Source: Ceratodon purpureus
Taxonomy: Eukaryota; Streptophyta; Bryopsida; Pseudoditrichales; Ditrichaceae
Direction of reading: 5' to 3'
Assembly: GCA_014871385.1 (NCBI GenBank)
Contig: CM026433.1
Location: forward strand, 11,225,433 to 11,289,432
Length of the DNA stretch: 64,000 nucleotides
The notes under the pieces were generated by a model that made no database searches, was not told the DNA's origin, and saw only the letters and a program-made list of their open reading frames with translations. How positions within the stretch are numbered: position 1 is the first letter of the stretch; the number at the start of each line of letters is the position of its first letter. The position numbers were made by a program, and so were the translations under genes. Of this stretch, positions 36,729-48,154 are shown piece after piece.

Positions 36729-38836
36729 AGAGAGCACACTAGCAGCTTGTAGAGAACATTATAGCATTGATGTCCTTTCAACACCTCAATCTTTCTAAAT
36801 GTTCATGTTTGAAGCGGCTTTCAAAAGGCATGAGAGGATTTGGGTCCCTTCAATACCACAATCTTTCATGGTGTTATTCATTGGAATACATTCCAAAATG
36901 TTTGGAAGGATTGAGGTTCCTTCAACACTTCAGTCATTTACATAGTAAGGCTTTATTTACACTAATTGGCTTGGTTGGCCGGTGCAGTAAGTTAGTATGA
37001 ATAATTCATCAATGGGGTCAATTTTAGTCTCCTGCAGCAATGGAGATGGGCCGGAGTCTCAATTCCTTAGAACGTGCCGCCCTGTAGCTCATTCCTATCT
37101 TCTCTTCCCTTTCCCAATTGCGCCAAAATATTCTCATGGATTTTTCACGGTTGGAATTCAGATCTAGGACATGAACGGTTCTATTAATTACTGTTGTATT
37201 GTATTGCACAGTGAAGTAGTCGTATATGGCTCGTCGGTGGTTTGTTCATTTTTTTCACAAGTTTTGGTGTATTTCAAACTGTTATGGTATCATGAATCAT
37301 CCTAGTTGATAGTATTCATTCTGCCAATGACAAGAACTTCATAGGCTCCTTCCGGCAAACTGGTGTACCTAGACATTGTTGCCTTCCACTTGCTTCAAGA
37401 GAACATTGGAGGATTAATGTCCCTTCAACACCTCAATCTTTTCAAGTGTATTGTATTGAAAAAGCTTTAATGGAACATCTAAGACCTGAGATCCCATCAA
37501 TACCTTAATCTTTTCTTTTTTTATGATTGACAGATTTTTACTGAGATTTGGGTTTGCAGCTCACAGCGAAGGATCACTTAAGATATCAAACCTTGTATGC
37601 AATTGTTTCGAAGGCACACATGGACTCGTTGAAGATGATGGAAAGGGTAATACCTTAATCTTTGACTATGTAACATATTGGGGCTGCTTTTAGAGAGCAT
37701 TGGAGGATTGAAGTCCATTCAACACCTTGACCTTGACCGTGTCTCTGACTCTCGCAGGATCAATGTTGTGCATTGTGGTATCCACTGTTGAAGTGGCGAG
37801 GGAGTTGTTTCATATTGTAGAGCATTGGAATTACTTCTATAAACCATTGGAGGATTAGAGTCCCTTCCACTCCCCAACTTCTAAAACGAGGGGTACGGGT
37901 ATAAAAGGGGGCTGCAAGCCTGCTTTCTCCCAAAACCCTAACTCCGTGGCTTCTTTCTAGCCTTGGGCTGTCACCAAAGCTTCACCGCCTTGACCCCTAC
38001 GCCTAGCCACCCTTCTGTTTTGCAACACATTTTGCAGTTGATGATTGTATCATATATGATTCTTTCACACGGGAGCTTTCCTTGAAGCTTAAAAGCGGTG
38101 CTTAGATATTTCACATTTGATCCGAATTTTTTCCCAATCAAATTCGCTACAGAAGACATCTGAAGTCTCAGCAAAGAGACGCATGACGTGTCTTGGATTT
38201 TAATCCCTATTTGCTGTAATTGCAATAATTAGTTGATTACATTATTGAGATGTGAATATTCCCTAATAAACTCTCCTTAAGTATATTGCATTTGCCAATC
38301 TTTTAGTACAACTTGTTATTTTGCAAAAGTTAATGTGCACTACCATACTAGTTTTCTATCTTCATTTTGGTGACTTGGTATTTTTAAGGAGGTGAAGGGA
38401 GTTTAAAGAGGCCAAAAGGTGTAGAGGGGAAGGACGGGAAGCGGTCAACTTACTCCACCTTTCTATAGTGAAAGGTTCCAAACTTCCGTTTTAAGTTGTT
38501 AATTGGTTCTAGATTGTATCAAAGGATTGGAATTTCTTCTAGAACTATATCTTTCAAGTTGTAATGCAATAATGCAACTTCCAGAGAGCATTGAAGGATT
38601 GAGGTTTTTTAACACCTTAGTCTTTTTTATTGTTCAAATTTGAAGTAATTGTTGGAGAACATTGTAGGATTGGAATCACTTGAACACTTCAATCTTTATC
38701 AGTATACAAATTTGAAGCAACTGCTAGAGACTATTAGAGGATTCGAGTCCCTTCAAGTCTTCAATATGAAATATAATAAAGCATTGGATGGACTTCCTCA
38801 TTTCATGAAGGTGGACCAATTGAAAATTTTGTATTA
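36729..38836 (+). pseudogene. Broken NLR-type leucine-rich repeat fragments
   Basis: Plant resistance-gene-like LRR units are scattered on the plus strand and separated by non-coding DNA. The best are 36767-36960 (MSFQHLNLSKCSCLKRLSKG, then SLQYHNLSWCYSLEYIP), about 37398-37445 (NIGGLMSLQHLNLFK), about 37690-37735 (ESIGGLKSIQHLDL), about 37840-37880, 38520-38610, and 38649-38836 (MLENIVGLESLEHFNLY, then GFESLQVFNM). Each unit follows the ESIxGLxSLQHLNLSxC pattern of TIR/NBS-LRR C-termini, about 24 residues. Frames shift between units and no NB-ARC or TIR piece is seen, so this is debris of one or more dead host genes. Confidence 0.75.
37900..37941 (+). promoter_or_regulatory. Orphan TATA box plus telo-box module
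   Basis: TATAAAAG lies at 37900-37907 and a CT-rich stretch with AAACCCTAA at 37933-37941. The spacing and pyrimidine-rich start context look like the core promoter and leader of a plant ribosomal or housekeeping gene. No matching open frame follows, and the surroundings are NLR debris. Confidence 0.5.
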
Positions 38837-41800
38837 ACAGCAAGAGAATTGTTAAAGGTCATGGTATCTGTCTTTATGCTTGTGTTGTTGGGTTTAGTGC
38901 ATGATGCTTGTGTTATTGAATTTAGTGCATGCAGATGATGAGATACTTTATGGATCTACTTTGTATTTAAATATAGCAATTTCATCAAAAGTTTTTTTAA
39001 CAATTAAACATGTAGGAACATGTAGAATAATAGCATCATTATTTTTTGAAGCAACATTGAGTTTAACAATGCTTGTGTTATATTTGTGGAGCTACAACAT
39101 TACTTGTAGCTTATTGTACTTGTTGAAGGGAGAAGAAGACCAAAATTCTCACTATTTATACATTTTGAGTATCAATAGAAAATTTTATTTCACTAGCCAC
39201 AAATTGCAACTCTAAGGAATTTAGGTTTGGAAAAAAGTCAATGAGTGTCTCAATGTAAATGTCTCACTGTAAATTAAATGTTTTGTTGTAACCATAAGAA
39301 GAAATGAAATGAAATTCAGGAGGATTATAAGCAGGATCGATGAATTAGTGACAAATTTATTTCTTTCACTACCACATGATTTATTAATATGTGGTTCACC
39401 TTTTAAATTTTCTTTTTTATCTCATAAATTGCAAATAGAGACAATTAAATTTGAATGAGATTGAAAGAAGTTAATGAATCTTCCATGCTCTTGAGTTCAA
39501 TGTAGAATTTCATCAAGCAAACCCAACCCATTTATCTTGATTCTTTAATTATCCATGAATTATATAGCACCTTAAGTTGTGACCTAGAAGATCATCATGA
39601 GCTATACTTATTGCCACAAATCTTGGATGTGTTCTACTTAATATACAATTAATGATGGCTAGACAAATGGCACTACAAAGATATATAAATTCTTGTAAAA
39701 TTTTCAATCTACATATATTTATTCAAAATCTTACAAACTAATAGTAAATGTATGACACATGATAATATTCTTTAGCCTTCAAAGTATCATTTCCAATTAC
39801 CTTTTAGGTCACATCTCCGTCTTCTTGTAGACAATTTTCTATCATCTTAATAAAAGAAATTGGCTTGCTTTCCAAAAATAAGCTTATTTTTACATTTCTA
39901 CATTTAAAAATTTAAATACAATCTTTATATTGAGACATTGGCTTGAATAAGGTTCATTAGATTTTCAATTTGAATGGTTTAAACACCACTAATGATGAGA
40001 AGAGACTCGGAAGCAATTAGCTCACGCTTAGTTCCCTTAGAGGTAAAGAGAGCATCATTTCTTGAATGTGATGTCATTGCAAAGAAAGATAATAATAAAA
40101 ATTACCATAAAAATGAAGTGTGGAAAAAACAATGTCTCTATAAAATTTGTAGAGGTACCTAAGGATGTGTAAGTAGATGTATACTATGATAATATTGTAT
40201 GTCAATATCGAATTCATTTATAAATGATTCTTTAAAAAAATATTAAAAATAAAAAAATAAGAATATGAGAAATTAATTTATGTGATATTTGAATGTTTTA
40301 ATCCTTTAAAGTTGGTTTTAGTGTGGGGAAAAAAAAAAAAAAAAACTGAAAATATAAATTTTTGGGAAACGAACCTTAGTTTTCCAAATACATAAATATT
40401 TGTTCAAGGGTGAATAAACCTGCTACCAACGTACGGTATATCAAAATTTCCAAACCGACCCACATGTCCCCAAATCTCTCATCGCCCAAAATCCCGACAC
40501 CTAGTCCAAGACTCCAAAGCCCCCCAAGTCTCCCACATCTCCAAGTCCCCCAAGTCTTCCACATCTCCAAGTCCCCCAAGTCTCCCACATCTCCAAGTCC
40601 CCCATGTCACTCACCTCACGTTCCCAACGGCTCTACGCGTTCTCAAACCTCGTGCCGAACCTCTCCTCCGTCGGATCCTCTGTCTCCCCATCGACGGCCA
40701 TAACCCCCTCGAAAACCACCGCGTAACCACTTCCTCCCAAAACCGCGCAAGCTCGCCCCCCAGCCCGGCCCGACCCAGCTCCGACCCGGCCCAGCATGGC
40801 AACGGCTCCCGGATGAGCACGACGACTCACACCAGGCTGGGGCCACACTCACGCAATCACCGCACCCCCAGATCACGCCCCCTGTTTCACGGATCGAACC
40901 CCCGCTCCCGCAATCTACCGCCCCCATCGCTCCCCCACTTCCTCCGCCCTACCATGCTGCCAGGCACCTGCCAGGAGCCGCGCTCTTTGACCTAACCAGC
41001 CACACCCAAAACCACCTCCATCTACGTATACCAAGACCCCACTCCTCAAATGTACTCATCCGCTACATAAGTAAATTTCACGTGCAGCGGCGGTTTTGGG
41101 TATATGGGTTCCCTACATCAACTTCCCGTGACGATACTCTAGTTATACTTCTGTGATACCTAGGCGGGTACCAGGAGCTAGTGGAGGCTGCGAGTCGTTT
41201 TCCCGTAGATTATTCCGTTGAGCCATTCCGATCGTTCGATGCAGCGTCGAGTTGCGCCCTTTTCCTTTTCGCTGACACGATCGAGCTTCTTCGATCGCGC
41301 TAGACGTGCTATATAATTGCATGCTCTTGTCGTTCTAAATCACGCATTCCACTTCATTGTTTTATCTAGACTTGCAGTGAAACGGTGATCGATAGTGCGT
41401 ATTAGCTCTGAACTCCTCGCTCAGGTTGACAGTTGATTGATCAAGCTTAATGTTGGCGTCTGTCTAGTTGATGCAAGGTTGGGTGGAGTTTGGCAAGCTC
41501 TGTTGATCGGTATGTGTTCTGATCGGTTAACTTGATGCTTCTAGTTTTGGGAATCATCAGGCTAGCTTTCATGGCTTCTGAGTTCGTTTTGCTAGATGAG
41601 GTCTTGTTATGTACTTGAGTACTGTGTCAAGATATCTGGGACGGCGCATTTATGTCTAGGATCAAGGTCGATGTTTTGGTGTGTGTGGATTCGTTGTTTC
41701 GAACTCTTACCTGGGAAGTTTTAATCTAGGTGTCTTATTTTGGGAGGAGTTTTTTGATCAATGAGGTTGTTTTTCTGATGGTGTGTGGGCCTTAATTTGC

Positions 41801-41947
41801 GACTGCAGGACGTTGGATTGGGATCTGTGGTCCTTCGAGAGGAGTATCTCGAATTGGGGTGTGTGCTTTTAGGGAGATCGTAGTGTTGAGTGTGTTCGTT
41901 CTCGAGGCTGCGACGGTTGTTCTGTGACGGGTTGGTGATTTGAGAAG
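38837..41947. other. Intergenic: AT-rich part, then GC-rich promoter part
   Basis: 38837-40400 is AT-rich with an A18 run near 40330 and no supported gene. 40420-41100 turns C/G-rich with a 26-bp repeat and overlapping spurious frames on both strands. 41100-41947 is probably promoter and leader of the downstream gene; an AG at 41809 (GCGACTGCAG) may end a 5'UTR intron. Confidence 0.5.
40521..40606 (+). repeat. 26-bp C-rich minisatellite
   Basis: The unit CCCCCAAGTCTCCCACATCT plus CCAAGT occurs three times, with a partial fourth copy. One T/C change separates units. Confidence 0.92.
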
Positions 41948-42454
41948 ATGGCGACTGTATTGATCGCGACGCCGTTTGTGCGCTCCCAGGCATTACGAAA
42001 CCAAGCGTCTGTTTCGGATGTGGGAGGAGTTCACGCTCCGAAGCGGTTACGCGTTTCATGTCGACAGGCTTCGGTTGGAGGGAGCGGCGAGGGTCGTAGA
42101 TTGAGTGTACTGAGCGACATCGCCACCAGCCAGGATGAAATCAGTATTTTCCAGGCGTCAAGCACTCATAGTACGCTCTCAGACTGGATCGTGAGCTTTC
42201 TTTTGAAGGAGGATCATGTTCAGGAGCAAGAACCCGAGCCGGCTGTTGCCGCCCCAATAGTGCAGATGTTGGAGCCAGTGGCGGAGATTGAGGCAACGAA
42301 GCTGCATCAAGTGGAGCGTCGCCGACCGAAGAGGACTGTGGTCTTCACGGAGGAGAAAGCTCGGCGGTTGAGGCAGGAGAACCGCGCCACGCAGACATTT
42401 CACGATAAGTGGTACCATTCCGCCATCGCCAGCAGACTCGCTACCCCAGAGTAG
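41948..42454 (+). CDS. Plastid-targeted small protein, paralogue 1 (unknown family)
   Basis: This intronless frame encodes 168 residues. I do not recognise the family. The first 40 or so residues (MATVLIATPFVRSQALRNQA..., with KRLRVSC) are Ser/Arg/Ala-rich, lack early acidic residues and look like a chloroplast transit peptide with a cleavage-type RVSC. The middle is acidic and low in conservation. The last 40 or so residues are basic then mixed: RPKRTVVFTEEKARRLRQ, followed by ENRATQTFHDKWYHSAIAS. That end is almost identical in the frame at 46001-46444, 4 kb downstream on the same strand, so the two are tandem paralogues. The start ATG is chosen by alignment of the two transit peptides. No transmembrane segment is visible. 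Function unknown. Confidence 0.8.
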   Translation: MATVLIATPFVRSQALRNQASVSDVGGVHAPKRLRVSCRQASVGGSGEGRRLSVLSDIATSQDEISIFQASSTHSTLSDWIVSFLLKEDHVQEQEPEPAVAAPIVQMLEPVAEIEATKLHQVERRRPKRTVVFTEEKARRLRQENRATQTFHDKWYHSAIASRLATPE

Positions 42455-45400
42455 GTATCGCAATGCGCTCGGGGGTCGCTTGTTCAGTTTCATATGTTTG
42501 TACATACATTCTTTTGGATTTAAATCCTCTATTCAAAGCATAGTTCAGTGACAAGTTGGCACATGGTCGACAGTCGCTTTTTACATAGACATTATTTGAG
42601 CCGACTCCTTTGTCGCTCCCCAAATTCTAAACAGTTAAAATCATATTCTTTTCAGTAGACAGGATTTCGAATCACGCGAAATTGGAAGGTCAAACGCAGA
42701 CCTTATCTAGAAAATAGCATTTGTGTAGGACTAGTGGAAGATTACATTTTCCTCAACTGTGTCGTTTGACACACCTTATGTTTGCAATTTTTCCAATTAT
42801 GAATATATATACTTTGTGACCACAAACATTTGTGTCTGATTTATACCTTTCTTACTTCTGAAGTATGAATAGCAACATGAAAAACATGGACATTGGACGT
42901 ACCCATCGCAGGCTTTGCTTCAGTTACTAGCTCTTCTGACCTCCGTTTAGAACCAAGAACAGATCTCCACCGAAATGCGCACATGTTGCTGAAAAGTAAA
43001 GATCTGAGATACATTAAACTAAAAATTTGGAATCAACATCCTATAGTATCGAAAATAGGAATAAAGAATATATCTTCTGTGTAAAGACCCAAAAGAAAAG
43101 TTGACGGTGAGGAATTATTCGGCTTATTCGACAAGCACTTATTCGACTTTCTTCGACAAGTGCTAGGAATTCAGTAAAGAAAATGGCACTTATAGGACAA
43201 CCGCAGGATATCTCATCTGATGTCAAAGTTTAAGCTCCTAGAATGGTTGTATTTCGCATCTAAAATTCTAATGAACTGGATGGCTTCATAGATCACTGCT
43301 TTGAGACCCCGTCCTTTGCAAATTGGCAGAACCTCTCCTTTAGCATGACCTCGACAGTACATTCTCGTTGTCAGCACATGTTGCTCCGCCCTCACTTGCA
43401 AAAAGTAATCTCTTTACCATCAGAGAAAGTCAAAACACACGATACAAAAACAAATTAAAATACTCTTCAGTGCGTGTCCAACACATTGAGAATGTGAAAA
43501 AGACGGTGATCTAGGTCTCCGAATGTCTGCAAACAGCACAGAATGCATGTAGACATACCCTTTAGACATGTTTCTGAAATGTGTGTAGGGCTGCTGTTAG
43601 AGATATTTCAATAATCATAGAATGCACTTTGCAGATTGAAGGTTACGAGAAGAAACTGGAATACCCAAAAGTATATACTTGTAAAGCATATACAAGAGTA
43701 TAATTCCTTAAATTGCTCCAGTGTATAGAGTACTATTCGGAAAGTGAAACGCGTTGATGCAGTTGATTGCAGATATTTGCAGATTGATCTCAATCCTTCA
43801 TGCGAAGGTTCAGATCTGGGGTGGGTGACTCTTCAAAGGTTCAACTACCGAAAATGTGAAGGTGCAGAATGACAACTACATTTTTTGTCTTCACGAGAGT
43901 ACAACTCTTGCCGAGCTTGTGCCTTCCACGTGGTCGGTCAATCTCCGAACGGCGCCGAAGTTGATTGTGTCACGGGACCAGTCTGCAGGAAATTAGACTT
44001 AAAGTGATGCATTTTGTGAACCGATGCATCCTTGATGTCTGCATTGAATGTGATCAGTCCCATTTCGCTGTCGACTTTGGATCTGAATTCCTTGATTTAA
44101 GGAGAGATGTTGAGTTGGTGCAGTGGCTCTAACATTGATGTGGACCATGTTCTTATCTATAGACGTTGTAATGGGGAATAGGAGATTGATGTGTGATGGT
44201 AGTTGTCATTGAAATACTCATAAGCAGTACTGGGTGGGCAGTTGCAGCTCTGATGTGAATTTAGAACTCGTATTAATTGCTATGTAGCTTTCCATGTATA
44301 CATATTACCCCTTGCACTAAAGATGTTCTTCACAGACCCTTCTAACCAACCTCATCATTTTAATTGAGATGCAATTAGGAAATGAATTAATATGTGTGAC
44401 TTCAATCGTTCAAATCCATTTTATAGTTTCGATCTTTTCAAAGCAAAGTGGTTTCCCATTGGTATATATTAAGGAATGTAGTTAATATATTTGAAGAATG
44501 AAAATATCATGTACTACAGATCATATCATCTTAATTGTTATACTTTGGGATACATAATGGGTATAAATTTACAATACAGATATCATCTTGATTGTTATAT
44601 TTTAAGATACATCATAGGAATAAACTTACAATTCAATCAACAACTAATAAGTTGAAAGACTGATTATTACGGGGTTTAGATAATAAAAATAAAAAATAAT
44701 TCTTTTTTGAATCCTATTTAAATTGTCACTAAAATTTTTGAAAAGAAATAAACACATTTTTCTTATAAAAATGATATAATTTCGAGATGAAACACCTAAT
44801 AGTATGATCAATTGACTATTTACGTTATCCATTTTTTTTTACTAAATTTTGCAGAGGAATATCATGCTGCACAGGGATTCATTTTTTAATTTATTTTAGC
44901 ACTAGCAATGCTACCTAGAGATTTAGTCAAAAGGACAAGCAGTTCAGATAACATACCATACGCCTTGACTCACACCAACTCTAAAAGGAACCTAAGAAGC
45001 TTCCCCACCCTATTTCATGCCCCCAACTTACACAGTAGTACGTCCAAAACGGATAGGAAACCGTACAACAATTTGGGCTGCCACCACTGCACACCCATGC
45101 CCTGAATGGGCCCAACGGACCACATGTCAGCCAACTCACTAAGTGCACAGTAATACACATGGAGCCACCCAGCCAAATCACCAAATACACCCAGTACAAT
45201 CCGGGCATCACATCAGTATCAGCACTGTATGACCTCAGTATCACCCTCATATCAAACAGGTATCAACCAGAAAGCACAGCCGGAGAGCAGAAACCTCGTG
45301 ATCGCTCCAACCCACGCGGCATCCACCAAGAATATACCCCAATTGATGCTTTTCCTTTATTCTTTCACGCTGTTTCGTGCTCCGCGCCACGTTCTACTTT

Positions 45401-46000
45401 TACCTTCACCGCATGGGGAAAACGTAAAAGTATGCCCGGGTACAATAAAAAGCCGAGCTGGGGGCCCGGGTACAAGAAAAACCTGGTCTGCGCTCCAGTT
45501 CCGAAACTCTGCATGTCTCGAAGTGGGAGCTGATTTGGTGGATCGCAAGGCAAGTGTTGGAGTTCACGTCGCAGGTTGTCGACAATCGATTCGAGGTACG
45601 ATCAGTGACCTCTGCGTGAATAGCGGCCACCTTGTGCAGATCAGTGGAAGTCGTGTTCCGGTTCCGTTGCGTAAGTTTGGGAGCTCAGTTGCAGTCAATT
45701 CGAGAGGAGTTACAGTTAGTAGTGCGTCCGGGACATGCAGGTGGTGCCGTATACATGTGTCCGTTCTCGTCTTTCTATGTGTGGAAGCTTGCGCTAATTT
45801 TATCCGTCGTTATCCGTAGTTGTCTAGTCTGCGCGGATCGTTTTTATTAGGAATTTTGTTATTTATATGAGAGTTTCTAGTTGGTGTTGTCCGTAAGTTA
45901 GTTGCAGGTTTTTGAGGAGCTATCGTTGAACGGAGTTTTGCGCCATTGCAGATTGTTTCGTTTCCTTGAGTGCATTGGTTGCGGAGGAGCGATCGAGATC
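42455..46000. other. Spacer between the plastid paralogues
   Basis: This covers the 3' region of paralogue 1, AT-rich DNA (43600-44900), then a more balanced stretch with promoter and leader of paralogue 2. An AG acceptor at 45906 (GTTAGTTGCAG) may end a 5'UTR intron. The frame at 45229-45819 is not supported. Confidence 0.5.
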
Positions 46001-46444
46001 ATGGCGGCTTTACAAATGGTGACAGTGTTTCCTGCATCGACCGCGTTTCCGAAGCGCGCGTCGGTTTCAGGGTTTCAGGGGCGGAGGACGTTGAGAGTCT
46101 CGTGTCAGCGGAGGGTTGTCGACGAGCAGAGTGGTGGTGAGAGCGATGGTGGTAGTCAGGCGGATGTTAGTATTCTTCAGTCGTCTAGAAATCCTCTGCT
46201 TAATCTTCCCCGGGAGGAATTGATGGCTGCTCTTGGAGACAATCAAGTTGAGAGCGCGGACGGCGTTGCGGCTCCAGTGGTAGCAGCTTCTGATAGTCCT
46301 TCGGGACAGCGACGCCGATCGGAGCGGGTGGTGTTCACCGCAGAGAAGGCTCGGCTTCTGAGGAAGGAGAACCGCGCCACGCAAACGTTTCACGATAAGT
46401 GGTACCACTCCGCCATTGCCAGCAAGTTGGCCATGCCGGAGTAG
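46001..46444 (+). CDS. Plastid-targeted small protein, paralogue 2 (unknown family)
   Basis: This intronless frame encodes 147 residues from the ATG at 46001. The open frame extends upstream to an earlier ATG at 45902, but the 46001 start gives a transit peptide (MAALQMVTVFPASTAFPKRA...RRTLRVSC) that aligns with paralogue 1, so I prefer it. After the RVSC site come an acidic Gly/Ser linker, an ISIFQASS-like motif (VSILQSSR), and the shared C-terminus RSERVVFTAEKARLLRK followed by ENRATQTFHDKWYHSAIAS. Of the last 37 residues, 32 match paralogue 1 by my count, while the middle of the protein is nearly unalignable. The conserved tail is therefore the functional part. Function unknown. Confidence 0.8.
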   Translation: MAALQMVTVFPASTAFPKRASVSGFQGRRTLRVSCQRRVVDEQSGGESDGGSQADVSILQSSRNPLLNLPREELMAALGDNQVESADGVAAPVVAASDSPSGQRRRSERVVFTAEKARLLRKENRATQTFHDKWYHSAIASKLAMPE

Positions 46445-48154
46445 ACTTGGAGTTCTAGTTGTTCAAAGTAGGAATATTCTGTACATACATTTGCCGGGAC
46501 TGCGATCCTATGATCAAGTATATGCCACTGAGATAGATCTACAGATGAGAGATAGGCTTAGTCAGTGTAAAGATCTATAACTCCGAGCAGACACAAGTCT
46601 TCTGCTTGAGAAGTTCTGACGTTGTGGAAATTAGATTGCGACCCTAGCTAGGTCCTTGAAGAACAGATTCCTAGCATCGAAATGTAAATGTTCTAAGCCA
46701 AGTTAGCAGCATGTGCATGAAAGGACAGTTGGCTAGTTTTAGGAGCCACTACTCTTACCGTGAAATCTGCACATGTTATTTTCTGGGAGCGGACACTAAT
46801 TTCTGTAAACAGAAGTTAAGCCGCTATTCCATAGCTTTATACAAACCAAATTTCAATCAACCTTTTCTGTGTTCGTTAGTTCGGCCGCCATTTCTACACT
46901 TTCACCTTATTTTTCTTTACATTCTCCGCGTTGTACTCCTTTCCTTGTCGATCTGAACCGGAAGAATCACTGCAGGTTTGGAACAAACTACTCCGTCTTG
47001 CGTTCGTACAAATCGGACTTTAAAAACTTCCTGAATTCTGAACACGCTCCAGAATTCTGTGTCAACATGTGTCCTGCTTGACAAAGCTGATGATCTACGC
47101 TCCGGGTAGCTCATATGTGACCACCTGCAGAATCAATCACGTGGCGAAGCAATACTTTCCTCTCAACCTACGTCGCCGTCCTGTGACGACTTCATTCTTC
47201 AAAAGCAAATCGCAAAGGACGAAAAAAATGATCGCAGAAATGGCCTACTACGCATGTTGCCGAGGAACATGTGGAAAGTAACTCACAACTGCGTCCTTTC
47301 CCATAAAAGCAAAAGCACGGGAGTGTGAGAGCGAGAACTCAAAATTGGCCGGTTGAGGAGCAATAGGGCGCCACATGAAAGGTAGAAGCAACGGAGGGAG
47401 TGTCACTAGTACAGAACTAGTCGTTCTCCATTCCGGTTTATCAGCGGGGAGTCGTTCTCCATTGCCATTTGCGGTTTAGCACAGCCTCCGCATGTTCTGC
47501 TGACTGCAGAAGTACGCCATCAAATCACCATTGTTCCCGCGTCGGGAGATACGGCAGACCTGATGTTTTGTCCAGTGTGAGAAAATTTTAACCGCATTTT
47601 AACCATGCCTTTGCCAGGGGACTCTGTTCGGGCTACGGGATTTATACCCGGGACTTTAACCGTAGATGCAAGAGTGCCTGGTAACGACTCAACAAGGACT
47701 TCGAAACGGGACATCAATCTCGGTTTGAAAGGGGCCACAGTGGTGCTGATTCAGAGTAAAATGGTGGCAATTATATAAAATGTTCTGTCCGTTTATATAA
47801 CATCAATGAGAGTCCACATGGAATTTTGAAATAAATCCCGTTGGTTTCTTCTGCGTAATGCACTATGCACAACAAACTACATTGCTATGTGTCTGTACAT
47901 AAATCCTCAAGTGCTAAGTAACGTGTTTAAAAATCCGCAACTTCTATGTGCACATTAAAAAATGTAAAATGCCATGAAGTTCAATCAGTAAATGAATCGA
48001 AACTGCAATAGGGAGGGCATAACGAATATGAGTCCTCCTGATCCATTGACTAAGTTATCCCTTATCCCCACACTGCAACTCACTCCACTTCGATCAATGC
48101 TAGTATCTCATGTTCATTCGGTTCTCGGTTGGTGTCTGTTTAGGCTTCTGTACT
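46445..48154. other. Intergenic region
   Basis: I see the 3' region of paralogue 2 and then mixed-composition DNA. Frames at 46711-47281 have no recognisable content. Confidence 0.45.

Noticed and set aside
40633-40927. Long Gly/Ala/Arg frames on the minus strand in the GC-rich promoter
   Set aside because: All frames on both strands are open because of base composition. No start context or similarity.
45229-45819. 196-residue plus-strand frame upstream of paralogue 2
   Set aside because: No resemblance to the paralogue-1 upstream region or any family. It is more likely promoter and leader sequence.
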